Source: Chitinophagales bacterium (lineage in GTDB: Bacteria > Bacteroidota > Bacteroidia > Chitinophagales > JADIYW01). From it: a DNA stretch of 8,045 bases. Shown in pieces: positions 1 to 6,069 of the stretch. The position numbers were made by a program, and so were the translations under genes. The notes beneath the pieces were generated by a model. The model was not told the DNA's origin. It did not search any database and saw only the letters and a program-made list of their open reading frames with translations. The stretch lies in the NCBI GenBank assembly GCA_020848315.1, contig JADLAH010000045.1, forward strand, positions 1-8,045, given 5' to 3'. Position 1 is the first letter of the stretch. The number at the start of each line of letters is the position of its first letter.

Positions 1-1
1 A

Positions 2-484
2 CGCATTGCCATCAGCGGGCCACTGGCACAACGCTATGTCCATCAATTGCGGGCGCGACATCAGGGCATTCTCGTGGGCAGCAATACCGTACTGACCGAC
101 AATCCTGCATTGACCGTAAGGCAGTGGCACGGACAACAGCCGGTAAGAATTGTAGTGGGAAAACAGGAAAAAATTCCTGCTGATTATGCTGTTTTTGACA
201 ATAGTGCGCCTACTGTTTTTATCAGCGGCAATACGATGATGGAAGTGCTGAAAAATATCGCGGAGCAAGGCATCATCTCCGTACTGATAGAAGGCGGCGC
301 TCATATCCTGCAACAATGTATAGATGCGCAACTCTGGCAGGAAGCCTGTATCATTACAGGACCTGACGATTTGCAGGAAGGTATCTCCGCTCCTGCGATT
401 CAGGGTATTGTAACAGACACATTTCCTTTGGCAAATGACCGTATTCAACTCCTAAAAAATCCACATGCTGTATTTACTGCTTAG
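2..484 (+). CDS. ribD: RibD reductase domain (5-amino-6-(5-phosphoribosylamino)uracil reductase), 3' part only
   Basis: The gene enters from the left edge with its frame open from base 2, so about 160 C-terminal residues are visible. RibD is normally a fusion of an N-terminal zinc deaminase and a C-terminal NADPH-dependent reductase that carry out two successive steps of riboflavin synthesis in the cytoplasm. Only reductase is seen here. The stretch ISGPLAQRYVHQLRA followed by ILVGSNTVLTDNPALTVR (about 8-118) is the typical start of this domain, and LIEGGAHILQQ (about 284-316) is the conserved glycine-rich EGG segment near its end. Internal TTG or ATG codons are not real starts, because the family match runs in frame to the window edge. 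The 3' end overlaps the next gene by 20 nt, which suggests co-transcription and translational coupling. Whether the deaminase half is present cannot be seen. Confidence 0.9.
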   Translation, partial: RIAISGPLAQRYVHQLRARHQGILVGSNTVLTDNPALTVRQWHGQQPVRIVVGKQEKIPADYAVFDNSAPTVFISGNTMMEVLKNIAEQGIISVLIEGGAHILQQCIDAQLWQEACIITGPDDLQEGISAPAIQGIVTDTFPLANDRIQLLKNPHAVFTA

Positions 485-1334
485 TATTTTATTTTCGACT
501 TCGCTGGTGATTATTCTCCGCTTGTTTGAAAGATGGAAAATAGATACGCGCTATGGCATCGTATTCAATTATCTGGTTTGTGTTATCACCGGACTAACAG
601 CCATGGAGGATATTGCACAATTGCAGCAAATAGCGACCTGGAATGGCTGGGCGGCCTGCCTGTTGCTGGGCGTGGGATTTATTCTCATTTTCAATCTGAT
701 TGGAAAATCAACGCAGCTGTTGGGTGTGGCGACCACGAGTATTGCTTTCAAACTATCTTTTATTATTCCGGTAATTGTGGCTGTCTTATTTTACGGCGAC
801 CGGCTTACCTTTTTAAAAATAGCAGGTATCGCGGCGGCCATCGCGGCGGTGTATTTTATTACCTACCAGAAAGAAGCTACAACTGAGAAAAATAACCCTC
901 ATAAAGGACTTGCATGGTTGCCGGTGCTGATTTTTGTGGGCAGCGGCATTACCGATTCCTGTTTCAACTATATACAACGCCATCTTACGCCACCGGGTTT
1001 TGACCATATCGTGACAGTGATGGTTTTTCTGGGTGCATTCCTTTCCGGCATGGTGATGTACGGACGCAACAAGGAGTTATATTCTTTACGGAATATTGCC
1101 GGTGGCATTGTGCTCGGTGTACCCAATTATGGTTCTTTGTATTTTCTGCTGAAGGCGTTACAAGAAAGCCCGTTTCCGCCATCTACTTTGTTTCCGGTCA
1201 ACAATCTGGGCATTGTCTGCGTGGCAGCGTTTGTCGGATTACTGTTTTTCAGGGAAAGCGTGAACAGACGCAAAATCATCGGGTTTGTGCTGGCCGTGAG
1301 CAGTATAGTACTGATTGGATTTTTAGACCGATAA
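465..1334 (+). CDS. EamA/DMT-superfamily membrane transporter
   Basis: This is an integral inner-membrane protein of 289 residues with about ten hydrophobic helices, roughly at residues 1-19, 30-46, 61-80, 88-110, 114-134, 150-166, 181-199, 211-230, 242-262 and 268-286. A charged loop at 135-148 divides it into two five-helix halves. That size and symmetric layout are typical of the drug/metabolite transporter superfamily (EamA-like). A segment such as IPVIVAVLFYGDRLT (about 101-115) resembles the end of the first EamA repeat, and LLFFRESVNRRKIIGF (about 259-274) the end of the second. The substrate cannot be read from sequence. The ATG at 465 lies inside ribD, so the two are probably translationally coupled; a link to riboflavin export or import is only a guess from that position. 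Codons for residues 122-129 consist of a 12-bp near-perfect tandem repeat. Confidence 0.85.
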   Translation: MLYLLLSILFSTSLVIILRLFERWKIDTRYGIVFNYLVCVITGLTAMEDIAQLQQIATWNGWAACLLLGVGFILIFNLIGKSTQLLGVATTSIAFKLSFIIPVIVAVLFYGDRLTFLKIAGIAAAIAAVYFITYQKEATTEKNNPHKGLAWLPVLIFVGSGITDSCFNYIQRHLTPPGFDHIVTVMVFLGAFLSGMVMYGRNKELYSLRNIAGGIVLGVPNYGSLYFLLKALQESPFPPSTLFPVNNLGIVCVAAFVGLLFFRESVNRRKIIGFVLAVSSIVLIGFLDR

Positions 1335-1344
1335 TATCGCGAGC

Positions 1345-1947
1345 ATGGCCGAATACTTCAGCATAGAGCCGGTAGAAAATATACTGTATAAAGACAAAGG
1401 CAGTAAATTTATCGGATATGCCTATCCCGTAAAAGACGAAGCAGCCGTTAAGGAGAAGCTGGAATGCATCCGGCAGGAACACCCCAAAGCCACACACCAT
1501 TGTTACGCTTATCGCCTGGGATTGGATAAGAATAATTATCGCACCAATGATGACGGAGAGCCTAACGGTACTGCGGGTAAGCCTATGCTGGGGCAAATAG
1601 ATTCTATTGGAATTACCAACACATTGGTGGTGGTAGTGCGTTATTTCGGGGGCACCAAGCTGGGCGTTTCCGGACTGATTGATGCCTACAAGGAAACCGC
1701 ACGCGAAACATTAGCTGTGGCCACCATCATCACCCACAAGATCTTGGACTATTACCGCATCCGTTGCTCTTATGAGCAAGTGCAACGCGTCTACCATATT
1801 GTGCATCAGGTGCAGGCACAGATTATCTCGCAGGAACTGGACATCCTGTGTGCATTCGAAATTGCGGTTACAGAAGAACAGAGGACGATGTTGGAAAAGA
1901 AACTGACGGAAGAACAGCTGACATTTGAGTGGCTATATAAAAGGTAA
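1345..1947 (+). CDS. yigZ: YigZ/IMPACT family protein
   Basis: This 200-residue protein matches the IMPACT/YigZ family along its length. The N-terminal domain (about 1-120) contains KGSKFIGYAYPV (18-29), HHCYAYRLG (51-59), NDDGEPNGTAGKPML (68-82) and RYFGGTKLGVSGLIDAY (99-115), which are the hallmark blocks. The C-terminal part (about 135-195) corresponds to the small ferredoxin-like DUF1949 domain. Bacterial members are cytoplasmic and poorly understood; a ribosome- or translation-related role is suggested by eukaryotic IMPACT, which inhibits the kinase GCN2, but no enzyme activity is established. The gene starts 10 nt after the transporter and is likely the last in the ribD unit. Its TAA is directly followed by the stop of the opposing lipoprotein gene, leaving no room for an intergenic terminator. 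Confidence 0.92.
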   Translation: MAEYFSIEPVENILYKDKGSKFIGYAYPVKDEAAVKEKLECIRQEHPKATHHCYAYRLGLDKNNYRTNDDGEPNGTAGKPMLGQIDSIGITNTLVVVVRYFGGTKLGVSGLIDAYKETARETLAVATIITHKILDYYRIRCSYEQVQRVYHIVHQVQAQIISQELDILCAFEIAVTEEQRTMLEKKLTEEQLTFEWLYKR

Positions 1948-2616
1948 CTATCCGGGAAATTCTTCATTGACCAGGCTATCCGTATTGGCATCTCGCCTTT
2001 CCCGTCGGACGAATTGGTACGATTTTGAGGCCGGCAAATATTGGTATACCTGGAGCGTATAGCAACAAACACCGGAACGGGCGAAGGTGGTGAGCGTTTG
2101 CTGTATGCTGTCTATATCCGGAAATAATTCCATGTTTTTTGTCAGCCATTTCTCTTCCTCAAATTTACCTGCTGTTGTTTGCAAATAGAAATCATAGAAT
2201 GCGGCATGTCCCACTTCTCTCATCACGGCAAAGTCTTCCCGACCGTCGAAATTGAAATCAGCCACAACGATATCGCCGTACATCCCATCTGCGGCATCCT
2301 CATCCTTACCATACCCTGTAAAATAAGAGCGACTGTTTCCCGAATAATAAAACAAGGAAGCTGCGGCATGTGGCAATGGAATTTCCTGGATACTATTATC
2401 ATCGTCTTTCCTATAAATATGTAGAATGACATTTTTATAGGTGGAATCTTCATCATAAAATGGCTCCAGACTAAAAGAAAAATTATCCGATAAGTACGGA
2501 TAGTGAAATAGTGCGGGACGACTGGCTGTCACCGGAGTTTCCGGAATACTATTTTTCTTGTGCTCACGACAAGCTATCACCAGTAATAAAGGCAGGAAAT
2601 AGTATATTTTTTTCAT
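1948..2616 (-). CDS. Lipoprotein with XAC2610-type domain
   Basis: The 222-residue product begins with a lipoprotein signal: positive KK at residues 2-3, a hydrophobic stretch and the lipobox VIAC with cysteine 16 as the lipidation site. The following residues (REHKK) do not match known Bacteroidota surface-export signals, so a periplasm-facing anchor is as likely as surface display. Around residues 114-160 lies GDIVVADFNFDGREDFAV followed by a Tyr/Phe-rich stretch and GKFEEEKWLTKN. This resembles XAC2610-type proteins, in which a DxNxDGxxD motif (Asp120, Asn122, Asp124, Asp128) looks like a calcium-binding loop. Function is unknown. The two neighbouring cysteines at 184-185 are unusual for this type. 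It has its own short upstream region (2617-2683); TAGATTTA at 2639-2632 misses the -7 consensus by one base. A terminator separates it from the sigma operon. Confidence 0.75.
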   Translation of the reverse strand: MKKIYYFLPLLLVIACREHKKNSIPETPVTASRPALFHYPYLSDNFSFSLEPFYDEDSTYKNVILHIYRKDDDNSIQEIPLPHAAASLFYYSGNSRSYFTGYGKDEDAADGMYGDIVVADFNFDGREDFAVMREVGHAAFYDFYLQTTAGKFEEEKWLTKNMELFPDIDSIQQTLTTFARSGVCCYTLQVYQYLPASKSYQFVRRERRDANTDSLVNEEFPG

Positions 2617-2683
2617 AGCAGATGGACGGCATAAATCTACAATAATAACTCATAAAAAGGAATATATATTGCATGTATTCCAG

Positions 2684-2718
2684 AAAAAAAATAAAAAAAA
2701 TCCTGCCGGAGCAGGATT
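2684..2718 (-). terminator. Rho-independent terminator of the sigma/anti-sigma operon
   Basis: A perfect 8-bp stem (AATCCTGC at 2699-2706, loop 2707-2710, GCAGGATT at 2711-2718) is followed, in the minus-strand direction, by a long U-tract from the A-runs at 2693-2700 and 2684-2691. It begins 23 nt after the stop of the barrel gene. The tract is on the correct side only for minus-strand transcripts. Confidence 0.9.
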
Positions 2719-2741
2719 GCAATAACAACAAAAGAGAATAA

Positions 2742-4319
2742 TTATTTGATTTTTTTAGGCACCCTGAAATTGAATTGTGTCAGCAAACCAATCTGATACT
2801 GCATCGGTTTATCTTTTCGCATGGAGGTGGAAAATCCGGTGCGCGCACCAATCGTCATGTAGAGATTGCGCGACATGTACAAATCGATATCCATGCCTGC
2901 CGCCACACCAAATTCCGCCTTGTTGTACGACGGCGCAAGTGGTGCCGGCTGTCCATCCACCAGTATTTTCTGTTTCAGCAGATAGGTGATCTGAGGGCCG
3001 AACAAGAGGCTCAGTGTAACAGGTTTGGCATTGTAATTATTGATAAATGTCTGCTTGTATTTCATCATCACCGGAAACTTGGTATACAACAACTGCACAT
3101 CGCGGTATACACTTCCTCTGTCCTGCACTTCCTTGTAGCGCTGCCCCTGCTCGGATATCTGCCATTCCAGCTGTACACCCCAGCGGTTGGAGAAATCGTA
3201 TCCGATATTTACACCGTAAGATTTTCCGAAATGGAAGACCGGCTTCAGGCTTTGCGTGTTCTCATCCGCACTGAATTCCTTTTTACTGAGCCAGTTGTTG
3301 TTGATACCGATGAAAGCACCCACATGGAATCCCTGATTGATATTGTAGCCATTGAAATGCTTGAGGTTTTTCAACATCTTATCGCGCTTCGGATTCAGAT
3401 CTGTAACACTCACTGCCTGCTGCATTTTGGCGTCCAGCACTTCCAGTTTCTGCGGCTCTATCATGGAGCGTAGAACGTCCTTGCCGCTGAGCGGCGGCAT
3501 GTTCGGCGTTGTAGGGTCGAGTGAGGCAGTCAGCGGAAATACTTCGGTATAGAATGGTTGTACTATAGGAACAGTGACATCCTGTACTACCACTTTTTCA
3601 GCAGACACAGCAACCTGTGATGCATTTGCCGCTACCGTATTACTGAGCAGATCCGATGTGTTGCCTGTACCGATATTCGATACTTCCGATGCAGCATTGG
3701 CATTCTGATATTCATCACCTACCGTTGTATTATCCGTAGCAGCAGTATAAGCAGTAGTCTGCTGCGCCGCTATTTTATCAGGTGACAATGACTGCTGAGT
3801 TGCTGCCGGTTTCACCTCCATTCGCTGCATGCGCTGTGCTTTATCTGCCATAAATATCTGGAGCGCGCTTTTCGGAGCAATCAGTTCCTTTGATGTAGAT
3901 TTGGTAGTATCGCCATTGTTGCTGTAGAATCCCGGCAGCGTAGTAGCTGTTCCGGCGTTCTCCGTTCCATTTGCAGCCTGCGATTCGAATAAGGTTGGGT
4001 TGGTTTCCGGACGTTGTATGTTATTATTTTCCGTAGTAGCAGTAGTATTGGAAGATGTTTTATTACCATTCACATAGGTGCGTTTCAGTTGCGCAATGGC
4101 CTTATCCATCGCTACATTCTTATACACCAGGATGCTGGTGGCAGATGTGAAACTCAGCAGCAGCAAAAGCAGCAGGTACTTGTATTTCTCGTACCATGGC
4201 TGCACGGGAGGCAATTGCCTTTCAATCTTATCCCAGACAAAAGAAGGCGGCTCCACGCTTGCGTGTTCCAGCTTTTCCCTGATGTGCTGATCAAAATTTT
4301 TGTTATGCGCCCGTTTCAC
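2742..4319 (-). CDS. Dual membrane-spanning anti-sigma factor with outer-membrane beta-barrel (Dma-like)
   Basis: This 525-residue protein has four visible parts. Residues 1-45 are charged and cytoplasmic, with FDQHIREKLEHASVEPPSFVW, a pattern (PPxxVWxxIExxL) recurrent in Bacteroidota anti-sigma segments. Residues 48-66 form a single Leu-rich membrane helix. Residues 67-328 are a low-complexity linker rich in Thr, Asn, Ala, Ser and Gln, presumably crossing the periplasm. Residues 329-521 alternate as about eight amphipathic strands and end in an aromatic-rich strand (LLTQFNFRV), as in small outer-membrane barrels. This architecture matches the Dma family reported in Bacteroides thetaiotaomicron, whose cytoplasmic end binds an ECF sigma factor. 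The start is a GTG at 4319: an in-frame TAA lies three codons upstream, and the codon lies inside the sigma gene (17-nt overlap), indicating coupled synthesis. Barrel plus linker are clear; sigma binding is inferred from architecture and position. Confidence 0.82.
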   Translation of the reverse strand: MKRAHNKNFDQHIREKLEHASVEPPSFVWDKIERQLPPVQPWYEKYKYLLLLLLLSFTSATSILVYKNVAMDKAIAQLKRTYVNGNKTSSNTTATTENNNIQRPETNPTLFESQAANGTENAGTATTLPGFYSNNGDTTKSTSKELIAPKSALQIFMADKAQRMQRMEVKPAATQQSLSPDKIAAQQTTAYTAATDNTTVGDEYQNANAASEVSNIGTGNTSDLLSNTVAANASQVAVSAEKVVVQDVTVPIVQPFYTEVFPLTASLDPTTPNMPPLSGKDVLRSMIEPQKLEVLDAKMQQAVSVTDLNPKRDKMLKNLKHFNGYNINQGFHVGAFIGINNNWLSKKEFSADENTQSLKPVFHFGKSYGVNIGYDFSNRWGVQLEWQISEQGQRYKEVQDRGSVYRDVQLLYTKFPVMMKYKQTFINNYNAKPVTLSLLFGPQITYLLKQKILVDGQPAPLAPSYNKAEFGVAAGMDIDLYMSRNLYMTIGARTGFSTSMRKDKPMQYQIGLLTQFNFRVPKKIK

Positions 4320-4878
4320 TTTTTTTTACGATTTCTGATTTTTTCACCATATCCATCAATAAATATCTGGCTCTGGCCAGTTGCGATTTCGACGTTCCTT
4401 CATTAATATCCAGCATCTCTCCGATTTCCTTGTGTGAATAGCCTTCCACCACATAGAGATTGAAGATAGTACGGTATCCGGGTGACAACTGACCAATCAT
4501 ATTCATCAGATCTTCCAGTTGCAGGTCGTCTCCGGTGTCTTCCCACGGAATCTGCTTATTCACGTCATCCACGTTGACAATAGGATACATTTTGGTGGAT
4601 CTGCGGTAGTGTTCTACCGCAGTATTCACCATAATTCGACGAACCCAACCCTCAAAGGATCCGTCACCCCTGAATTTATCTATATTGTTAAAGACCTTTA
4701 CAAAACCCTCCTGCAATAAATCTTCCGCCGCCTCCCGGTTTTTAGCGTATCGCAGACAGACGGCAAACATCTTTCCGGCCAGCAAGTTGTACAACTTATA
4801 CTGGGCATCCCGATGATTTTTCAGGCAACCTGCAATCAACTGATTGTATAGTATATGTTTGTCGTCGTTCGGTTGCAT
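4303..4878 (-). CDS. ECF-type RNA polymerase sigma factor
   Basis: A 191-residue group 4 sigma factor. Region 2 covers about residues 25-93, with AEDLLQEGFVKVFNNIDKF (51-69) and the -10 recognition segment FEGWVRRIMVNTAVEHYRR (75-93). Region 4 covers about 127-175, with the helix-turn-helix SHKEIGEMLDINEGTSKSQL (148-167). Regions 1 and 3 are absent, as expected for ECF factors. It would direct RNA polymerase to a set of envelope-related promoters and be held inactive by the product of the overlapping downstream gene. The C-terminal tail carries a six-codon duplication (KKSEIV then KKSETG, residues 179-190) that creates a run of eight A at the overlap. Start at the ATG at 4878 gives normal length. 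The 41-nt gap to rdgB has no recognisable -7 box, so it may be transcribed with rdgB or from a promoter recognised by the ECF factor itself. Confidence 0.95.
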   Translation of the reverse strand: MQPNDDKHILYNQLIAGCLKNHRDAQYKLYNLLAGKMFAVCLRYAKNREAAEDLLQEGFVKVFNNIDKFRGDGSFEGWVRRIMVNTAVEHYRRSTKMYPIVNVDDVNKQIPWEDTGDDLQLEDLMNMIGQLSPGYRTIFNLYVVEGYSHKEIGEMLDINEGTSKSQLARARYLLMDMVKKSEIVKKSETGA

Positions 4879-4919
4879 CTCGTTTGTAAAAAAATAATTA
4901 ATCCGGTATTACTATAAAA

Positions 4920-5498
4920 TTACTGATAGTTATTCAAAAAGTCTATTAACTGTCGGGTGGCCTTTCCGCGGTGACTGATGGCAGATTTTTCCGCTATCGT
5001 GAGTTCCGCCAATGTTCTGCCATCGGGCAGCACAAAAACAGGATCGTAGCCAAAACCGTATAATCCGCGTTTCGCTTCTCCTATCACGCCTTCCAGTATG
5101 CCTGTAAACTGATGGGATCTACCATCTATTACCAGCGATATCACCGTTTTGAAACGGGCTGCTCGGTGTGGGTTTTTATGCAGTTTCATCAACAGTTTAT
5201 CCATGTTTTTGTTGTCATCCCGCTCCTCTCCGGCGTAACGTGCACTGAATACTCCGGGTTCGCCGTTCAATGCTTCTACTTCCAGTCCGGTATCCTCCGC
5301 AAAACAGTCGACGTGAAAGTGTTCAAACACATACATCGCCTTCTCCAATGCATTCTCTTCGATGGTAAGATGCGTTTCGGGTAGTTCCGCGTTGCATCCG
5401 ATATCAATTAATTTTTTAATGTGAAATTTTCCGGCGAGCAAAATCTCTATTTCTTTGATTTTGTTGGTGTTATTAGTTGCAAAAACAATTTCTCTCAT
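4920..5498 (-). CDS. rdgB: RdgB/HAM1 non-canonical purine NTP pyrophosphatase
   Basis: This cytoplasmic house-cleaning enzyme hydrolyses dITP, ITP and XTP to monophosphates plus pyrophosphate, keeping deaminated purines out of DNA and RNA. With the start at 5498 the protein is 192 residues, normal for the family. Motifs are in order: FATNNTNKIKEI (6-17, the usual TGNxxK loop with Asn in place of Gly), TIEENALEKA (45-54), AEDTGLEVEALNGEPGVFSA (67-86) with the catalytic Asp69, GFGYDPVF (148-155) and SHRGKA (175-180). A longer frame opens at 5534, but the first 12 residues are not family-like, and the ATG at 5498 forms an ATGA overlap with the upstream stop, so I choose it. Expression is therefore probably coupled to the upstream gene. 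Confidence 0.93.
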   Translation of the reverse strand: MREIVFATNNTNKIKEIEILLAGKFHIKKLIDIGCNAELPETHLTIEENALEKAMYVFEHFHVDCFAEDTGLEVEALNGEPGVFSARYAGEERDDNKNMDKLLMKLHKNPHRAARFKTVISLVIDGRSHQFTGILEGVIGEAKRGLYGFGYDPVFVLPDGRTLAELTIAEKSAISHRGKATRQLIDFLNNYQ

Positions 5499-5920
5499 AA
5501 GGGCATCGGTATAGATTGTGTAATTTGTTTCCATAAACGACCTTTCAGGTCGCTGCTGGGCGCCATGATTTCCGGTGCCTGCGCATGAATAACGACAGTA
5601 TCTCCAATGGTAGCGGCACCATAGAACGGCACTTCAATATTTAAACCTATTTCAGCCGGTGTGAGCCCCATCAGCATCAGGTAGCGCACCGGCACCTGCT
5701 TGCGGAGCGCCGACCAGCGCACGGGCTGCTTTTTTACATCCATTATGATGGTCCGGTCGAGGCTCACCTTCATCCCGTTCTCCAGCAATTTCTGAATAAG
5801 TTCTGTCTGCTGTGCCGCGGTAGCAGGCACTTCATGTCCGGGATACAGCACCACCAGTCCGGAAAATGCTTCGGGTGTCTGTACCGTACCGGTGGCATTG
5901 AGTATATAAAACGTTTGCAT
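5495..5920 (-). CDS. Uncharacterised 141-aa protein, possible DNA polymerase III psi-like fold
   Basis: I do not recognise this family with certainty. The protein has no signal peptide or membrane helix and should be cytoplasmic. Predicted elements alternate as beta and alpha: GLVVLYPG (21-28), a helix at about 34-50 (AQQTELIQKLLENGM), SLDRTIIMDV (53-62), a stretch with RYLMLMGLTPAEIGL (79-93), and a short C-terminal segment LKGRLWKQI (125-133). The order of strands and the closing R-x-x-LW-x-x-I pattern faintly recall the HolD psi subunit of the E. coli clamp loader (which ends ...RAALWQQI...). That likeness is from memory and weak. It is the first gene of the unit, has a perfect -7 box 30 nt upstream, and its TGA overlaps the rdgB ATG, which fits a DNA-metabolism role. 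The ORF itself is well supported by these junctions. Confidence 0.8.
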   Translation of the reverse strand: MQTFYILNATGTVQTPEAFSGLVVLYPGHEVPATAAQQTELIQKLLENGMKVSLDRTIIMDVKKQPVRWSALRKQVPVRYLMLMGLTPAEIGLNIEVPFYGAATIGDTVVIHAQAPEIMAPSSDLKGRLWKQITQSIPMPL

Positions 5921-5949
5921 CGGGGAATATTTACTTTACAATCACTACT

Positions 5950-5957
5950 CAAACCTA
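5950..5957 (-). promoter_or_regulatory. -7 promoter element for the orf/rdgB unit
   Basis: Read on the minus strand this is TAGGTTTG, a full match to the Bacteroidota TAnnTTTG consensus, ending 30 nt before the ATG at 5920. No convincing -33 TTTG is present at the usual distance. Transcription would start around 5943-5945, giving a leader of about 25 nt. Confidence 0.5.
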
Positions 5958-6044
5958 CACATTTTTTAAGAATAACCGAGTTCGCCGTTTGCATTTCCTG
6001 TTTTTATTAATAGTGATTTAGTATCTACATACTCGCAATTTTAA

Positions 6045-6052
6045 TAACTTTG
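6045..6052 (+). promoter_or_regulatory. -7 promoter element for ilvE
   Basis: TAACTTTG matches the TAnnTTTG consensus of the Bacteroidota primary sigma factor exactly, ending 17 nt before the ilvE ATG. The -33 region is weak (TTTA at 6017-6020). Transcription would start near 6057-6060, leaving a leader of only about 10-13 nt with no Shine-Dalgarno sequence. Confidence 0.55.
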
Positions 6053-6069
6053 TACATAAATCATTTTTT

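Noticed and set aside
2179..2424. Plus-strand 81-codon frame inside the lipoprotein gene
   Set aside because: The minus-strand frame has a lipoprotein signal and family motif over the same region; the plus frame has neither.
2775..3473. Long open frame (232 codons) on the plus strand inside the barrel gene
   Set aside because: It is antisense to a well-supported beta-barrel region, has no recognisable domain, and its composition (many His, Arg, Cys) is typical of a shadow frame.
4014..4406. Plus-strand 130-codon frame across the sigma/anti-sigma junction
   Set aside because: It is antisense to two genes with clear protein features and shows no family likeness.
5499..5534. Longer N-terminus for rdgB starting at ATG 5534
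   Set aside because: The 12 extra residues do not resemble the family, and the ATG at 5498 starts directly before the conserved first strand and overlaps the upstream stop as ATGA.
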